A DNA stretch of 64,000 bases from Haliclona indistincta (lineage: Eukaryota; Porifera; Demospongiae; Haplosclerida; Chalinidae). This document shows positions 44,970 through 56,400 of the stretch, piece by piece. The notes under the pieces were generated by a model. The model had not been told where the DNA came from. It searched no databases and saw only the letters and a list, made by a program, of their open reading frames with translations. The DNA is taken from the NCBI GenBank assembly GCA_964017065.1, contig OZ024792.1, positions 3,653,754 to 3,717,753 of the forward strand, written 5' to 3'. The number at the start of each line of letters is the position of its first letter. Positions within the stretch are counted from its first letter, which is position 1. The position numbers were made by a program, and so were the translations under genes.

Positions 44970-45432
44970 CAAGGGGTGGTCATTCCAATTGGTCCTGTAC
45001 TCACATCTGCGACCGCGGTCAAAATGGTCAAGACTGAAATCAAGGAATGGTCAAGCGGTCAAGGCTCGCTGGTCCCGCTCTAGTCAACGGTCAAGACTAG
45101 CCTCGTCCCCAGGCCCCGCCTCCCAAAGAGTCCAAATAAGGCATGATTTTCACCGAATCTGTTGAATTTGCCGAATCATGCCATTCAATTGATTGTGCAC
45201 ATAATTAACGCATGCGTGTACAATGTGTACCAGGCTCTATATCGAGAGCCTGGGGACGAGGCTACGGTCAAGACGTGCCCAAGCTAGCTAATTATCAGGG
45301 GCTTACTCATTACCACTGGTCAACGCGGTAAAATCGGTGCAGTCAACGGTCAAGGCCCGATTTTGGCCGGTCAAAATTCTTGACCGCGGTCGCAGATGTG
45401 AGTACAGGACCAATTGGAGTGACCACCCCTTG
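44970..45432. mobile_element. TIR element with CAAGGGGTGG ends and GGTCAA-rich interior
   Basis: About 53 bp at each end are near-perfect inverted repeats (CAAGGGGTGGTCATTCCAAT ... GCGACCGCGGTCAA). A 5-bp duplication TAAGG lies at 44965-44969 and 45433-45437. The interior is full of GGTCAA / TTGACC motifs. It is itself interrupted by the small MULE-like element at 45098-45264. No coding capacity. Confidence 0.82.
45098..45264. mobile_element. Short MULE-like MITE (TAGCCTCGTCCCC ends)
   Basis: The 167-bp element has the same TAGCCTCGTCCCCAGGC / GCCTGGGGACGAGGCTA ends as 32811-33452. It is flanked by CGGTCAAGAC on both sides (45088-45097 and 45265-45274; 9 or 10 bp because the target is itself repetitive). 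It lacks the helicase fragment, so it is a minimal derivative of the same family. Confidence 0.88.
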
Positions 45433-45900
45433 TAAGGCCACTCCAAATGAATTCCCAGTTTTTGTCTCCTGCCTGCATGCTAATTTTTCTTATGGTCATG
45501 CCTACCAAAGATTACGTGTTCATACGGGTGTGGTCTAATGTGGAGACTAAAAATTGTGTTTGTGAACTTGCTCTGAAGGCTGTTACGACTGTACAAAGCT
45601 CTAGGCCTATTGTCCCAAGCCACCACTCACCCGCAGGCTCTAATTACTAAATTATCTTGCTGGAATTTTAGCCTCACTAATTCTCTCATGAGTATCTTCT
45701 GTGGGTTTTGTGCTACCGTAGATCGTATATTTTTCATGAACGATATATTTTGCGAATTAGAGCCAAATGGTGATTTCGCAAAAATTGTTTTCGTGAATTG
45801 AGAGCATGCCACATGGCTAAAGCAACACACCCAAAATTTTGTCCCATTTAAAGTTCGCAAATAAATCCTAATTTGTGAAATCCGTGAAATTTAATGTCCG

Positions 45901-46467
45901 TGAAACAGGAGCGCATAATGAGTTTGAGCACGGTAAGAGAGCAGGAGCGGTACACTCCCACGCACTTGATTAAAAATTGCAACTCCACACATGATGGCCG
46001 TGTTTCTAAAGATAGACTTGTGATGGCCGACGGTACGCGTACGTACAGTTTCGTATTGGATGGAACTGGCCTTCTAGAAGGTAAGAAGCAGCTTTCCACT
46101 AACCTAGGGCGATCATGCTTGTCTGCTAGTTCAAGTAGATACTGTTAAAGCAAGAAACGAGTCGAATCTGTGATGGTGGGCCATCGTACTGTTTCTCTAC
46201 AGCTGGTATACGAGTACGTGGAGATCGTCTGCGCGTCATAGTGGGTGTAGAAAGCTTATACGAGCTGTTGCTTACCTCAAGGAGCATCTTACAGCCAAGT
46301 TCCATCTAATACGAAACTGTATGTACGCGTACCGTCGGCCATCACAAGTCTATCTTTAGAAACACGGCCATCATGTGTGGAGTTGCAATTTTTAATCAAG
46401 TGCGTGGGAGTGTCCCGCTCCTGCTCTCTTACCGCGCTAACTCATTATGCGCTCCTGCCGTGAAATA
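45901..46467. mobile_element. Foldback element with about 170-bp arms
   Basis: The arm 45901-46078 (AGGAGCGCATAATGAGTT, CACGCACTTGATTAAAAATT, CTTGTGATGGCCGACGGTAC) is mirrored at 46292-46467 with few mismatches. The 210-bp middle is unique. Both arms give open frames, but they are mirror images of each other and not genes. Confidence 0.85.
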
Positions 46468-46524
46468 ATATGATCTACATGTGCATGTTATTGCTCTCAA
46501 ACTTGCGCCCTTTTTGTCTGTGAG

Positions 46525-46994
46525 TAGCCACACTTGCCCTAGTCTTCTCCCCTGGCCACACCCCTCATTATTAGCAATCGAGGTTAATGGCCTGGTTACA
46601 CTCGCGACAAAAACTGTCACCCAAGAAAATGTTTTGTATCTGTGGTTACGTGACACCCCGCCCATTCCAATACCGTCGCTCTAACGTAAGCCTTCATCTG
46701 TTTATTCTTGCTGGTTTGTAGGCGCGCAAAGAGCATCCTAGTACTACTGAGACAAGCCACAATGGAGTGAAACAATTTTTGCAACAGTAGAACTTGAGCA
46801 GCCTTGTTGAAGTTACGTATAAGAATTGTTACGTTGTACCTCAAGCAATAGTGGCGCAATGGATTCACACACTGTATCTTGCTCACAATCTCACGATTTT
46901 GTGGGATAGTTGTGACAGTTTTTGTCACGAGTGTTACCAGGCCCTCTCTCGGTAATTGCAAATTAATTAGATGGTGGGGCTGAGGAAGAGGCTA
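46525..46994. mobile_element. TIR element (TAGCC... / GCCTGGTTACACTCG)
   Basis: The arms share GGCCTGGTTACACTCGCGAC and AAAAACTGTCAC (46590-46620, mirrored at 46912-46950), with weaker outer similarity (TAGCC ... GGCTA and CCACACCCC / GGTGGGGCT). A related copy lies at 55277-55563. The outer ends resemble the TAGCC MULE-like families, but no target duplication was found. Confidence 0.7.
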
Positions 46995-48235
46995 CACTTA
47001 CCCATATCCAAGTCAATTGGGATCCCCTCCCACTGTGTAAGTGAAACCAGCGACCTTGTCAATAATTTATGCTGAATGTTGTACTTTGGGGTTGGCTATA
47101 CTGAAAATACATCAAATACTGTAGCAGTGGTTTTGGCGAGTGCAAAATGTAGCTTAGATCATGGAGAATGTGTGAAAAGGGCATCCTGAAGCTGTAAATC
47201 TTTTTATAATTTTTCCTGGCAGCCATTTTGGTATTGTCATTGAAGCCATCAAAATGTCAGGCTCCATTACATTTAACGGGACCACACTGAAAACTCATAG
47301 GATTTGGGTTTTGTATGTGTTAATGTATTAATTTTTCATTTTAGCCTAGTTTCAGCATATTTAGCATTGTGTTTGAAGTATGACGCCAAATGGTGTCATT
47401 AGGGCTTGAAGGGTTATGTTTAACCATGACCAAAAACTGGGAATTAACTTGGTATTATTTTAGCTGGAAGTTAAAGTATGGTATGTGTTTGCTTTGTTGG
47501 TAATTTCTATGCAATAGTAATCATATTGACTACTAGTGCACATAACTGATGATTAGCTCCTTAAAATGAGCTATTCATTGTGATTACATACAATAGTGTG
47601 CATCATAATGCAGTGTGATGTACCACGATAATAGAGATGCTTTGCTCAATTGTATATAGCTCAAGTCTATCCACATGACAACCATAATGCAATGTAACAC
47701 GGTTCATTGAGTCATAAATTGTACCATGTGTTGTCATGTTACACACCAGTGAGACATAATATGTGAACCTGTCTTTACAGTGCTGAATGCAATGATCATT
47801 TTCAGTCCAATTGAGGAGTAAACTAGAACAACTTTTCAATATAATTGTTCTTTTGAATGTCTATTTGCATGACTCAGTTTGTTATGAAAAGGATGGCTAT
47901 GATAACCTGACTGATATTTTGTTGTTATAGAGACACAGAGATACGCAATGTCGAACTATTAATCTAGCAATACTTATTACACAAGAGTGATCTTTCCAGT
48001 TTTCTTTGAGTGATCTCTATAAGTGATCACTCAAAGATCACTCTTGAGTAATCTCTATAAGTGTGATCTCTGATCTTTCTATCCGGTTCTTTGAGATGCA
48101 CCTGATGGTGCACTTAAGCTTAGTGAAAATGTGTGATATTTTATTTAGCTCTTGCTTGAGCACTGCATTCGTATTTACAATTTGTGCATTGGATACCTAT
48201 TGGCCACAATAATGAATAGAGGCTAGCTTAAGCCA
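46995..48235. other. No gene recognised
   Basis: About 1.2 kb of apparently unique sequence. Around 47985-48090 a GTGATCTCTATAAGTG / GTGATCACTCAAAGATCACT motif repeats in both orientations. No coherent coding frame or RNA gene seen. Confidence 0.4.
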
Positions 48236-48790
48236 TGAATACCCGAACTATTCTTTCTTGCTGCCCTTTGCACAATATAATCTACGGTGTCCTGGCTATT
48301 ACTTGCCCGTTTTACACGGAAAATGGGTGTACCCACACTCCAATAGCACTTGCCGTATTTGGAACAAAATTATTTCGTACTCTGCAATCACGAGAGACCC
48401 ACATAGGGGTGGGTGGGTTGTGGGGAGGGCGAGAGGTGGCATATTTGGCGCTCTGGCAAAAGTAGATGTATCTTCTTCCATCACTCTTGATGGTAGGGAA
48501 TTTTTGCCGAAATCGTGTCTTCTCATTAAATATTCGCCCCTCTGTAACTTATAGACAGAGACCTTTTTGCAAAATCCCAAACATACGTTTCTTCCTTGTG
48601 TACCAAAGTTTATGTCTGACATTTTGTGTGGGTGTGGCATGCCTACATGTAGGAAAGAAACGCGCTTTTTCGTCATTGGGTGGAGCTTGCTACGCCCACA
48701 AGACGAATGGCGACTTTCTTGGGTGATCAGTGTGACTGAGCAAGCCTTCAACTAACAGTAGAAACCAAAATATTTGTAATCCTGATGTTA
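48236..48790. repeat. Dispersed 550-bp repeat, copy 2
   Basis: Second copy of the sequence at 25795-26345, with roughly one difference every 15-20 bases and small indels. Same orientation. Function unknown. Confidence 0.85.
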
Positions 48791-49510
48791 GGGCGATCCA
48801 CCCTTAAAGCTAAAGTTGAGTTACTATAATGGTATTCATTGTCTACTGTGCTAATTATAACCTGAGTTAGTGCTTTAAATTTGTAGACTACTATTAATTT
48901 GAATTTAAGCAATTAGCTTGAGCAGTAATAACTGATTTTTTTTTTTTTTTTTTTGATCATCCTGATTGATCATCAATTCTCGCTATTATAATTCTGATAC
49001 CATTGTTAACTCTCGGCGTATGTGCGGGAGTTATTGTTGATTACTAGTCATAATAATCAATATGGTTGATTACTGCAGTCATAATAATCACTCGGTAGCA
49101 GAAGCCTTATCGTCTTTGCCCAATCATGCTACAGTGGTTTTACTACTTGTAGCTTCAACCATAGAGTGTTACCCGTGTTCAAGGAATGATAACTAGTTAA
49201 TGCTATGGAGTGCTATGCATTATGGGGCGCCTGATATTTTCGCACTTTTCAGTCTTAAAGTTCACAGTTGCACATGTCACGCGCCCTGCGCTATTACACG
49301 CACGTTCTCTCTCAGCCTGGTGTTTGCTCTGTTGTAGTTGCTGGCTTTCATCTCTGGTAAGCGCTTTGTCTTTCCAGTCATCTTGCACGCTGATCGGGTG
49401 AGTCCACTTCTCGTCGTTTCTTGGTAGTAGCCTTTTCTTGTAGTACTTGAGTGACACATATTTCTTGTGTCCCAGTTGCTGGTAGGTTTCCTTTCGTCCG
49501 TTGCAGGTTA
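48791..49510. other. No gene recognised; palindromic repeat head
   Basis: A T-run lies at 48938-48955. At 49008-49033 AACTCTCGGCG ... CGGGAGTT resembles the palindromic head of repeat family A. It is followed by two imperfect copies of GATTACTAGTCATAATAATC (49039-49091). A minus-strand frame at 49203-49532 has no recognisable domain. Confidence 0.45.
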
Positions 49511-50038
49511 CCGTAGACGCAGAAATTTTCAAGGGGATTTTATTTTCGAGGCTGAGATTAACCTCGAAATTTAAATCATCGAATTATTAGTTCGACAAAA
49601 ATTAAATCGTCGAATTGTTTGTGCAACGATGGTACATTCCCACGTGTTGACACAGCTACCAGCATGACTCTCAGGCGCTACTTCAAGCCAGTGAACAAAC
49701 TACTGACGGGCTTCTACCAGGGTCATGTGGACCATTGTCAGCACAAATTCCAGCTGCAACTATTGCCGCAGCGTTTCTGTCTCTTGAATTGTTAGGCTCC
49801 AACGCACACACAAGTGTTTCCCCAACTGCAGCTTCCCAGATATCTTTGATATCCACGGATACAGAGATCTTTCTGGTACCGCTAAACTGTACCCGCCATT
49901 TTCGCATGTAAAAATTTTCGCAAACAAAATTTTTCGCTGCGTTCAAATTTTCGAGGGAGGTGACCACCCTCGAAAATTAGATTCCTTGAAAATTTAACAC
50001 TCGAAATATTTCACCCTCGAAAATTTCTGCATCTACGG
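49511..50038 (-). mobile_element. TIR element with TA duplication and a HIRAN-like fragment
   Basis: The ends CCGTAGACGCAGAAATTTTC and (mirrored) CGAAAATTTCTGCATCTACGG are flanked by TA on both sides (49509-49510 and 50039-50040). The inner arms are rich in TTTTCGAGG-type motifs. The interior encodes the broken frame described below on the minus strand. TA duplication suggests a Tc1/mariner-type non-autonomous element. Confidence 0.78.
49683..49908 (-). pseudogene. HIRAN-like domain fragment within a TIR element
   Basis: Starting from the ATG at 49908 the frame reads MRKWRVQFSGTRK... and then DIWEAAVGETLVCALEPNNS followed by RDRNAAAIV. The W-x-A-x-(V/I)-G-E-x-L-x-C-x-x-E-P-x-N...D...A-A-I pattern matches the HIRAN-like segment of repetitive metazoan proteins. 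In those, a V-G-H-V-P motif follows; here the frame drifts after IVAAGI. HIRAN domains bind DNA ends or stalled forks in SF2 helicases such as HLTF. The fragment is short and frameshifted, so it is not functional. The assignment rests on motif resemblance only. Confidence 0.45.
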
Positions 50039-50071
50039 TAGTTGCTTTGACAGACATGATTAACCCACGGT

Positions 50072-50540
50072 TTGCAATTCGCTGTCCATCGAGCTGCAGA
50101 GATCAGCGATCACTTTTACGCGCTGGTAAAGTTATTACATGATAAGCACCGCAAGGGCTTGCAGTTTGACTCGTGGATTTTGCTAAAGTGCTTTCGTTCT
50201 CGAGTTATGGCTGGCTCACCTTGACGGCCGTCTTTGACCTCTCTGACAACAAAAGCGCCCATTGTTGACTACCTAGGTACTTGTAGATTCCATCTAAACT
50301 GCAGGACAGCTCTGGGGGTGCGTAGACATCTCAAGAAAAAGCCAATGGCTACTACACAGTGTTCATGGTCACGCCCACCTGACACACCTTGTGGTCAGCA
50401 CATTGCTGTCTTCTGGTTAAAACAGTGCAGTTTCAATAGCAAGCAGGTTAGCTTTAGCTGCAAAGCTCCTTCTGCAAACCATAACTAAGGAGCTAACTCT
50501 ACAATGTGCAACACGCCGAGGGTTTTGTGAAATCTGTTCA
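50072..50540 (+). repeat. Repeat family A, isolated copy without head
   Basis: It matches the body and tail of the array at 29789-32340 (TCGTTCTCGAGTTATGGCTG, GACTACCTAGGTACTTGTAG, CAACACGCCGAGGGTTTTGT). The palindromic head and GTCT run are absent. Confidence 0.85.
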
Positions 50541-51289
50541 TTTTGAAAAGTAGCGGTAGTATATGATAAGATCCATGTGATGAGCGTTGCTGCAGCAGTG
50601 GATTAATTATCGGAACATTTAGAGGACAAACGCCGACATATCGACTCACATTCAATTTCCCCGCAACGTGAGCTTGGCATCAATGTGGGACTCGCTCAGG
50701 CTCACCCCAATAAAACTTCCAACTAAGGCATGAATCACGTTTTATGCTTGGTGGCTGTTGCAATAAGTAATACCGTATAGTGGGAATTTTGGAGTATCAA
50801 AATTTGGCAAATAACCCAAATTTAGCGTTTTGGTGAGTTTGGGCGAATTCGCCAAATTTGGGCGAATTCACCAAATTCGCCCAAATTTTAGTCCACCAAA
50901 ATTTCCCGTTGTACAGTAAAGCATGATTTGTTCTGAAACAATTAGGCATGTAACGATCAACAAAAAACCAGAGAAATAATTATTAGCATAATAATATTTA
51001 ACTGCAGCGTTTTTTGCTGCTTCCTATTTTGCAAGTAGAAGTTCATGAATAACGGAATATGGATGTGGCAGTTGAGCCAAGTTACTCGCTTGTACATGTG
51101 TATGCAAAAACTAACTTTACGTTAGTTTTCAAGCATTCTCCGTGGTTGAGGTATGCTTGTCTGTTTTTAGCTTTTACATGAAAAAATTGTGGAAGCATTC
51201 ATTTTGCTACCCATTTTAAAAAGTGGATCAATTTTGATCTGATGGATATTGCGTTTGATAGTTTAATGGTGTTTTATACTAAAGTAGAG
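50541..51289. other. Intergenic; contains one MITE
   Basis: Apart from the MITE at 50775-50922, I see no gene and no repeat matched inside the window. Confidence 0.4.
50775..50922. mobile_element. MITE with TA flanks and (AAATTTGGGCG)-type interior
   Basis: CCGTATAGTGGGAATTTTGG at the left is mirrored by CCAAAATTTCCCGTTGTACAG at the right, with TA outside each end. The interior repeats CGCCAAATTTGGGCGAATTC-like palindromes. Non-coding. Confidence 0.7.
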
Positions 51290-51850
51290 TTCTAATGAAT
51301 ACAAAGCCGTGCACTGAGCTAAGATCTACATAGTTAGTACACGACTACTCCAGCATTACTGCAACAGCTAGTCCATAGACAGCTCCAGATAAATCGATGA
51401 TAGCATAGCTACCATAACAGACTAACAGTTGATTGGCACATCACAGAAGGCCTCAAGAAAGACCTTATGATCAAAGGCCTCAAGAAGTTTAACCATGGCT
51501 TTGACGTACGGTACATGTGAGAATGAGTGCAGGCCAGGACATCGATATGGATAGGAGGTTGGGTGACACACCCACAGTGCCATAGATTGCTCATACAAGG
51601 ACACGTAGCTTTAGAAAGCCGTGGATTAGCTGCTCGAGCAAGGCTTGCCAGCACAGAAACGTCTTTATAGGACTATAAAATCGGTGAAGAAGCTGCAGAG
51701 TGTGTTTCCATGGAGATTTTCGAGTGGTAACATGCAAACAGGCGTGTTTTTGACAACACACGTATACATACGTACATATATATACATGCATAGATGGACA
51801 CAAACATATAACCCTGGCACATACTGCACACGGATAACTACCTATGTTGT
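51290..51850 (-). repeat. Dispersed repeat, inverted decayed copy
   Basis: Read on the minus strand it follows the order of the block at 24336-25120: CTGGCACATACTGC, a degenerate TG/TA run (51760-51795), CTCCATGGAAACACACTCTG, GCTTTCTAAAGCTACGTGTC and GGTGTGTCACCCAACC. The long GT tract of the first copy is reduced to about 35 bp of mixed TG/TA here. Confidence 0.75.
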
Positions 51851-53103
51851 CTGTAATTGCTATGCTAACATCATGTCCATGTATGCTAAATAACTGCTAT
51901 TCTCAGCGGAAAATTTTTCTTGCAACCTGGCTTAGCTGTGGGGAAGAAGTTAGCTGCTAATTTTGCTGCTGGCTACTACCATTTAAGGTGTTCAATTTAA
52001 GCCATTTTACCCCTTTTAATTTTTGCAGTATGAAGAGTTGGGTAAATATTGCTCCATGATCAAAATGGTTGATTGATAACGTACAGAAATTGTGGCAAAC
52101 TCTGGTTTCAATTTTTTTTTTTTTTCAAAGTAAAACTGATGTGTGATAAGATACAGTTGTTTGACGTAAATGAAGCAAAAATAGTTAATACAGGTTAGTG
52201 AGAGTAATAAGAAGCAAAAACGTTCCAATTGCTGTCTTAATCTCTGTAACAGTAGATAACTTTTGGTAAATTATTATGGAATATTGCTACCCTTTATTTG
52301 TACTAAAAACAGTGTATATCTAAGCTTGAGATCACGTAATACTACAGTGCAATGACAGTCTGTTTAAATAATTTTGCCAGTGGCATCATTATTGGGTGTA
52401 TCAATGTTACATAACATGAAAGGTCGCCGTACCCTCTTGCTCTGGACTGGTTAGTACTTTGCTCAAAAGTGCACTCTATATATGGTACTGACACAAACTC
52501 ACCTATTTGGTCAGTAATCTGTAGCCGCATATTTCTCCAAGCTAACTGGAACAATGACGCTTTGTAAGCCCAATACCTGCAGTATATAACCATGATGTGC
52601 ACAGTTTCGTGACTGTGTAAAAGACTCATTATTGTTTCTTGACTCTGTATATCATGAAGTTTGTACACTACAAACATAAAATGATGTCGGGACTAATTTG
52701 CATCAACCACCAAATTAACTGTTCTGTAATGTCAGCCTCTAGCCATGTTTTTGCTGCAATTATGTATTATTGTCCCTTGTCTGAGTTTAAACTTATGGAT
52801 ACTTTTTGTGTGTTTATAACCATACCTTTGTACTTAGTGATATTTTACTACATAGAGTTACTGGTAACCAGGTTTAGATTAGAGGAACATCTTATGTGTG
52901 CATTGTGTAAACGATTTTTTATGTCACTGTGTGGTAATTTCGTAAAGGCCCCTATTTGTCTATTGTCTGTCACTGTGTGTATGAAAGATTAGAAAGTATT
53001 TGAATTACATGTAGTTCGCCACAGTAGAGGTGGTTTTAAATGTCCTTTAACATTAGCTACAGCTATTAGAATTGTAATATATTCTTTGATGATTTGAGGG
53101 ATA
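51851..53103. other. No gene recognised upstream of the PDZ gene
   Basis: About 1.25 kb, AT-rich. Frames at 52342-52677 (minus) and 52639-52992 (plus) are open by chance as far as I can judge; neither shows a known domain. The promoter of the PDZ gene should lie in the right part of this stretch or in 53257-53440. Confidence 0.4.
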
Positions 53104-53254
53104 CAGTGGAACCCCTCTTAGCGGACACCCCTCATCCCTCTCTAATGGACACTTACTGAATCCCAACATAATGTATAATAAACCCCTGACCAGACTCTCT
53201 ATAATGGTCAATTTTGTTGGTCCCAATGGTGTCCGCCCTAGAGAGGTTCCACTG
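53104..53254. mobile_element. Tigger/pogo-type MITE
   Basis: CAGTGGAACCCCTCTTAGCG and (mirrored) GTCCGCCCTAGAGAGGTTCCACTG are flanked by TA. CAGTGGAACC is the typical start of Tigger/pogo ends. A further partial end (GTCTGGACTAGAGGAGTTCCACTG) at 53313-53336 suggests a second, overlapping copy. It sits just upstream of the PDZ gene. Confidence 0.8.
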
Positions 53255-53440
53255 TAGTTACTATCCCTCAAATCAACGCACTTTTCAACAAATGAGTGTG
53301 GGTTCCAAGGGTGTCTGGACTAGAGGAGTTCCACTGTATAATACGTAATTTAACATTCGACTATATCTGTTTGTAATAACATCATAATTTGAACTCACGC
53401 TAGTTATCTCTTGAGTAGATATCCTTCATAGTAGTCAAAA

Positions 53441-56400
53441 ATGGCTGTGAAGGAAGTCGTGCTTTGTAGAACTGTGACTGCATCTGGTAGTGGATCCTTT
53501 GGATTCACTATTCTTGGTGGACATGGATCAAAGTTTCCAGCTGTTGTATGTGAGATAGACAAGGATGGACCAGCAGCTCATAGTAAACAGGTACCGTGAT
53601 TTATTATTTATTTTTGGGTGGTACATGTATAAATTAATTTATTGCACTCTCATGAGACCAATAACCACTGTGAGAAAGTCAAGTTGTCCGAGCAACAGTC
53701 GGGGGTGCAGCTTGAGACTGTTAGAGGGTAATTCAACTTTCCCAAGTCAATAATGTCTGTTATGCCCGAGCTGTGTAGTGCAATGCAATAACTATTATAT
53801 AAAATTATAGTTCATCGTATGAGGTACAACTGGGATCTATCGTCTATACTATCTATGGGATATATCGTCTATACTATCATCTACAAATCAGATGGCAACT
53901 CTCTGGAGGCGCGCGTTCCAGATCTTTGCTGTCTCGACATTTTTATATTTCATGTATGTTTCAAAGCTCAATGACACCTTTGGCGAAGTTATTACATTTA
54001 TAAAGAAACCATCGGCCTCTCTAAATTCTCTTCATTTATTGTGCTAAAACAACAGCTCACATAAAAAACACATATACTTGGGCACTTGTATATACACTTA
54101 CTAGAGTATTCCATAAAAAAAACTTGTTTTTTAGATTTCTGGTAACATCATCTTTGTGGCTCTAAAATGTGCTTGTTAGCTCAAGCTTCCTGCTGCCTTT
54201 TTGCCACAAGAAAACCATAAGCCCCATTTGAATCCACATTGAACTGCATGTGAACGTTAACCTATACTGATTTTCTCAATCCCGCATCCAGCTGTGGATT
54301 AAATTTGCACATGTAAGTAAGGCGGCGTTTACACAACAACGCTATCAGGTGAAAACGAAGAATTTTTTATCCGTTTTGGTCGTGCGTTTACACCAAAACG
54401 ATGAAAACGCATAGGTAAAACGGAGACTTATGAAAACGGAGACCAAAGTGGAGACCTCGAAAACGGAGACATGAAAACGCTCGTGTAACTTTTTGTATGA
54501 GCGTACCTCAGCCTTTATACTTGCAAAGAATGCTGGGAAGAGTTGTCAAACAGCATCTATCAACAAAGAGTTTCTTCTTTCGCTTTGGTTCGTGCATACA
54601 AGCGAATAACAGTGTGCTCGCCTAAAAACGTCACACCCACATTCCATACAAAACGGTGTCGTGTAAACAGCCAAAATGCTGCAGCTGAATACGCATACAT
54701 TTCCCCGTTTTTGGACTGATCGTTGTTGTGTAAACACCGCCTAAGTTTAAACGCGCTGGTGCTGGCAAAAGAACTGATTTCATAGTTCATGCTATCCATG
54801 AAAATTTGCAGGGATACAAGAGCCAGACACTTTAAGAGCCAGACACTAAAAGAGCCAGACACTTTATCACATACAAAATTTTTAAGCTATACCCATATTT
54901 GGTTAAAACTGTTTTAGTGGTTAGTGTATTTAGCATCTATGTATAGGTGTATGCACACCATTCATAAACAACCCAATAGCCTTTAACTAAAATGGTGGAT
55001 GTTGATAACTTAATAGGTTTATAGCCTTACATGTATGCAATTGCTCTACTGCCGTTGTCGATATCCTTATTGTTACACATGCATTAAAACACTCTTGTGT
55101 GTGTAAATACTTTTATTTTATGGGCATGTCAACCAGCATGATGATCTATTCTTTTATTGTTGTTCAAAGATTGAAATTGGCGATAAAGTAATTGCTTTGA
55201 ACGATGAAGATCTCACATCGCTGGAAGCAAAGCTATGTAAGAATTGAATTATGAATTGTGATTTCTCTGTGAGGTTTAGCCTAGCCACTTCCCCAGGCCA
55301 CACCCTCTATATACACTAGCAAATGAATTGAGGTTTGATAGCCTGGTTACATTCCTAGTACTACTGCAACAAGCTAAACATGAACTATGGGTTTTGGTGA
55401 GCTTATATATAAGAAAGCACACAAAAGTGCTGATGTATTTTGTGAAGTTTAACCTGCTTTCGACCCCACAATTTGTGAGATGGTTATGTCAGTATTTATT
55501 GTGAGTGTTACCAGGCTCTCCCTCAAAGTAATAGAGGGTGGGGCTTGAGGCGTGAGGCTAGGCATACACACTTTATTATGTACTGAACTGAACTAATAAT
55601 TAAGGGGATTGGCAGAATCATATTACAAAAATATGTTTGCAGAAGTTAAGGTGGTGGTATGAGCATTAATGAGCAACTTTCACTTTCATGACAGAAAAGC
55701 TAACAATGTGAAACTTGCTTGATGCATCATCGAGTGCGTCTCTGTATATGCACATCATTCGTCGTGTAAATAATTTGCGATTTTTTTTGCCAAACGCCTC
55801 TCCAGGCAAACTCTGCAGAAGGCACAACTAATTAAATTTCAAATCTACTAAACTATCTCTAGGTCCTGACAAAGCATTTTTCTAACTGATGGCATTTTAT
55901 GCACCCTAAAATGTGGCTGAGATAGAAAAATTAGCCTTAGTTCTGTCTATCCAGAGCATTTGAACCAAATTTCACTTCATCCGGGCCTAGAGACAGAAGA
56001 GTTAAATTTTAGCTTGCATTGCTTTCGCCAGAGTTTGCCTGGAGAGATTTTTTGTTAGAGCGTGTCTAATGTGCAATGTTCCAAGCTGCATTATACATAG
56101 TGAGAAAACAGCTCTATTGGTACTTTTAGCATGCTGGTTCCGCTAAGGTCATTCCTGTGTTGTCTTCTCAACCTCCCACATGCGAGAACTCGAATTCAGT
56201 GCTGTAAGGTTTTTATACATGCCACACCTACATTGTTAATTTTTGTTTTAGGCCAAAATCATGAAATGTTTAGACTCAGCAGCTGTACGGGGTAACTGCA
56301 AAGCAGCGTATCTGTAGGTCCTGGGTGCAACTACTAGAGCAATGCATGGTACTTACCTCTGCATAAAAACTTTATACATGTACTCAGAATATACTTTGCA

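Noticed and set aside
45848..46099. Overlapping frames in the 45.9-46.5 kb foldback
   Set aside because: They follow the inverted arms and lack any recognisable domain.
52342..52992. Opposite-strand frames upstream of the PDZ gene
   Set aside because: No domain, no start context or splice partners; likely chance.
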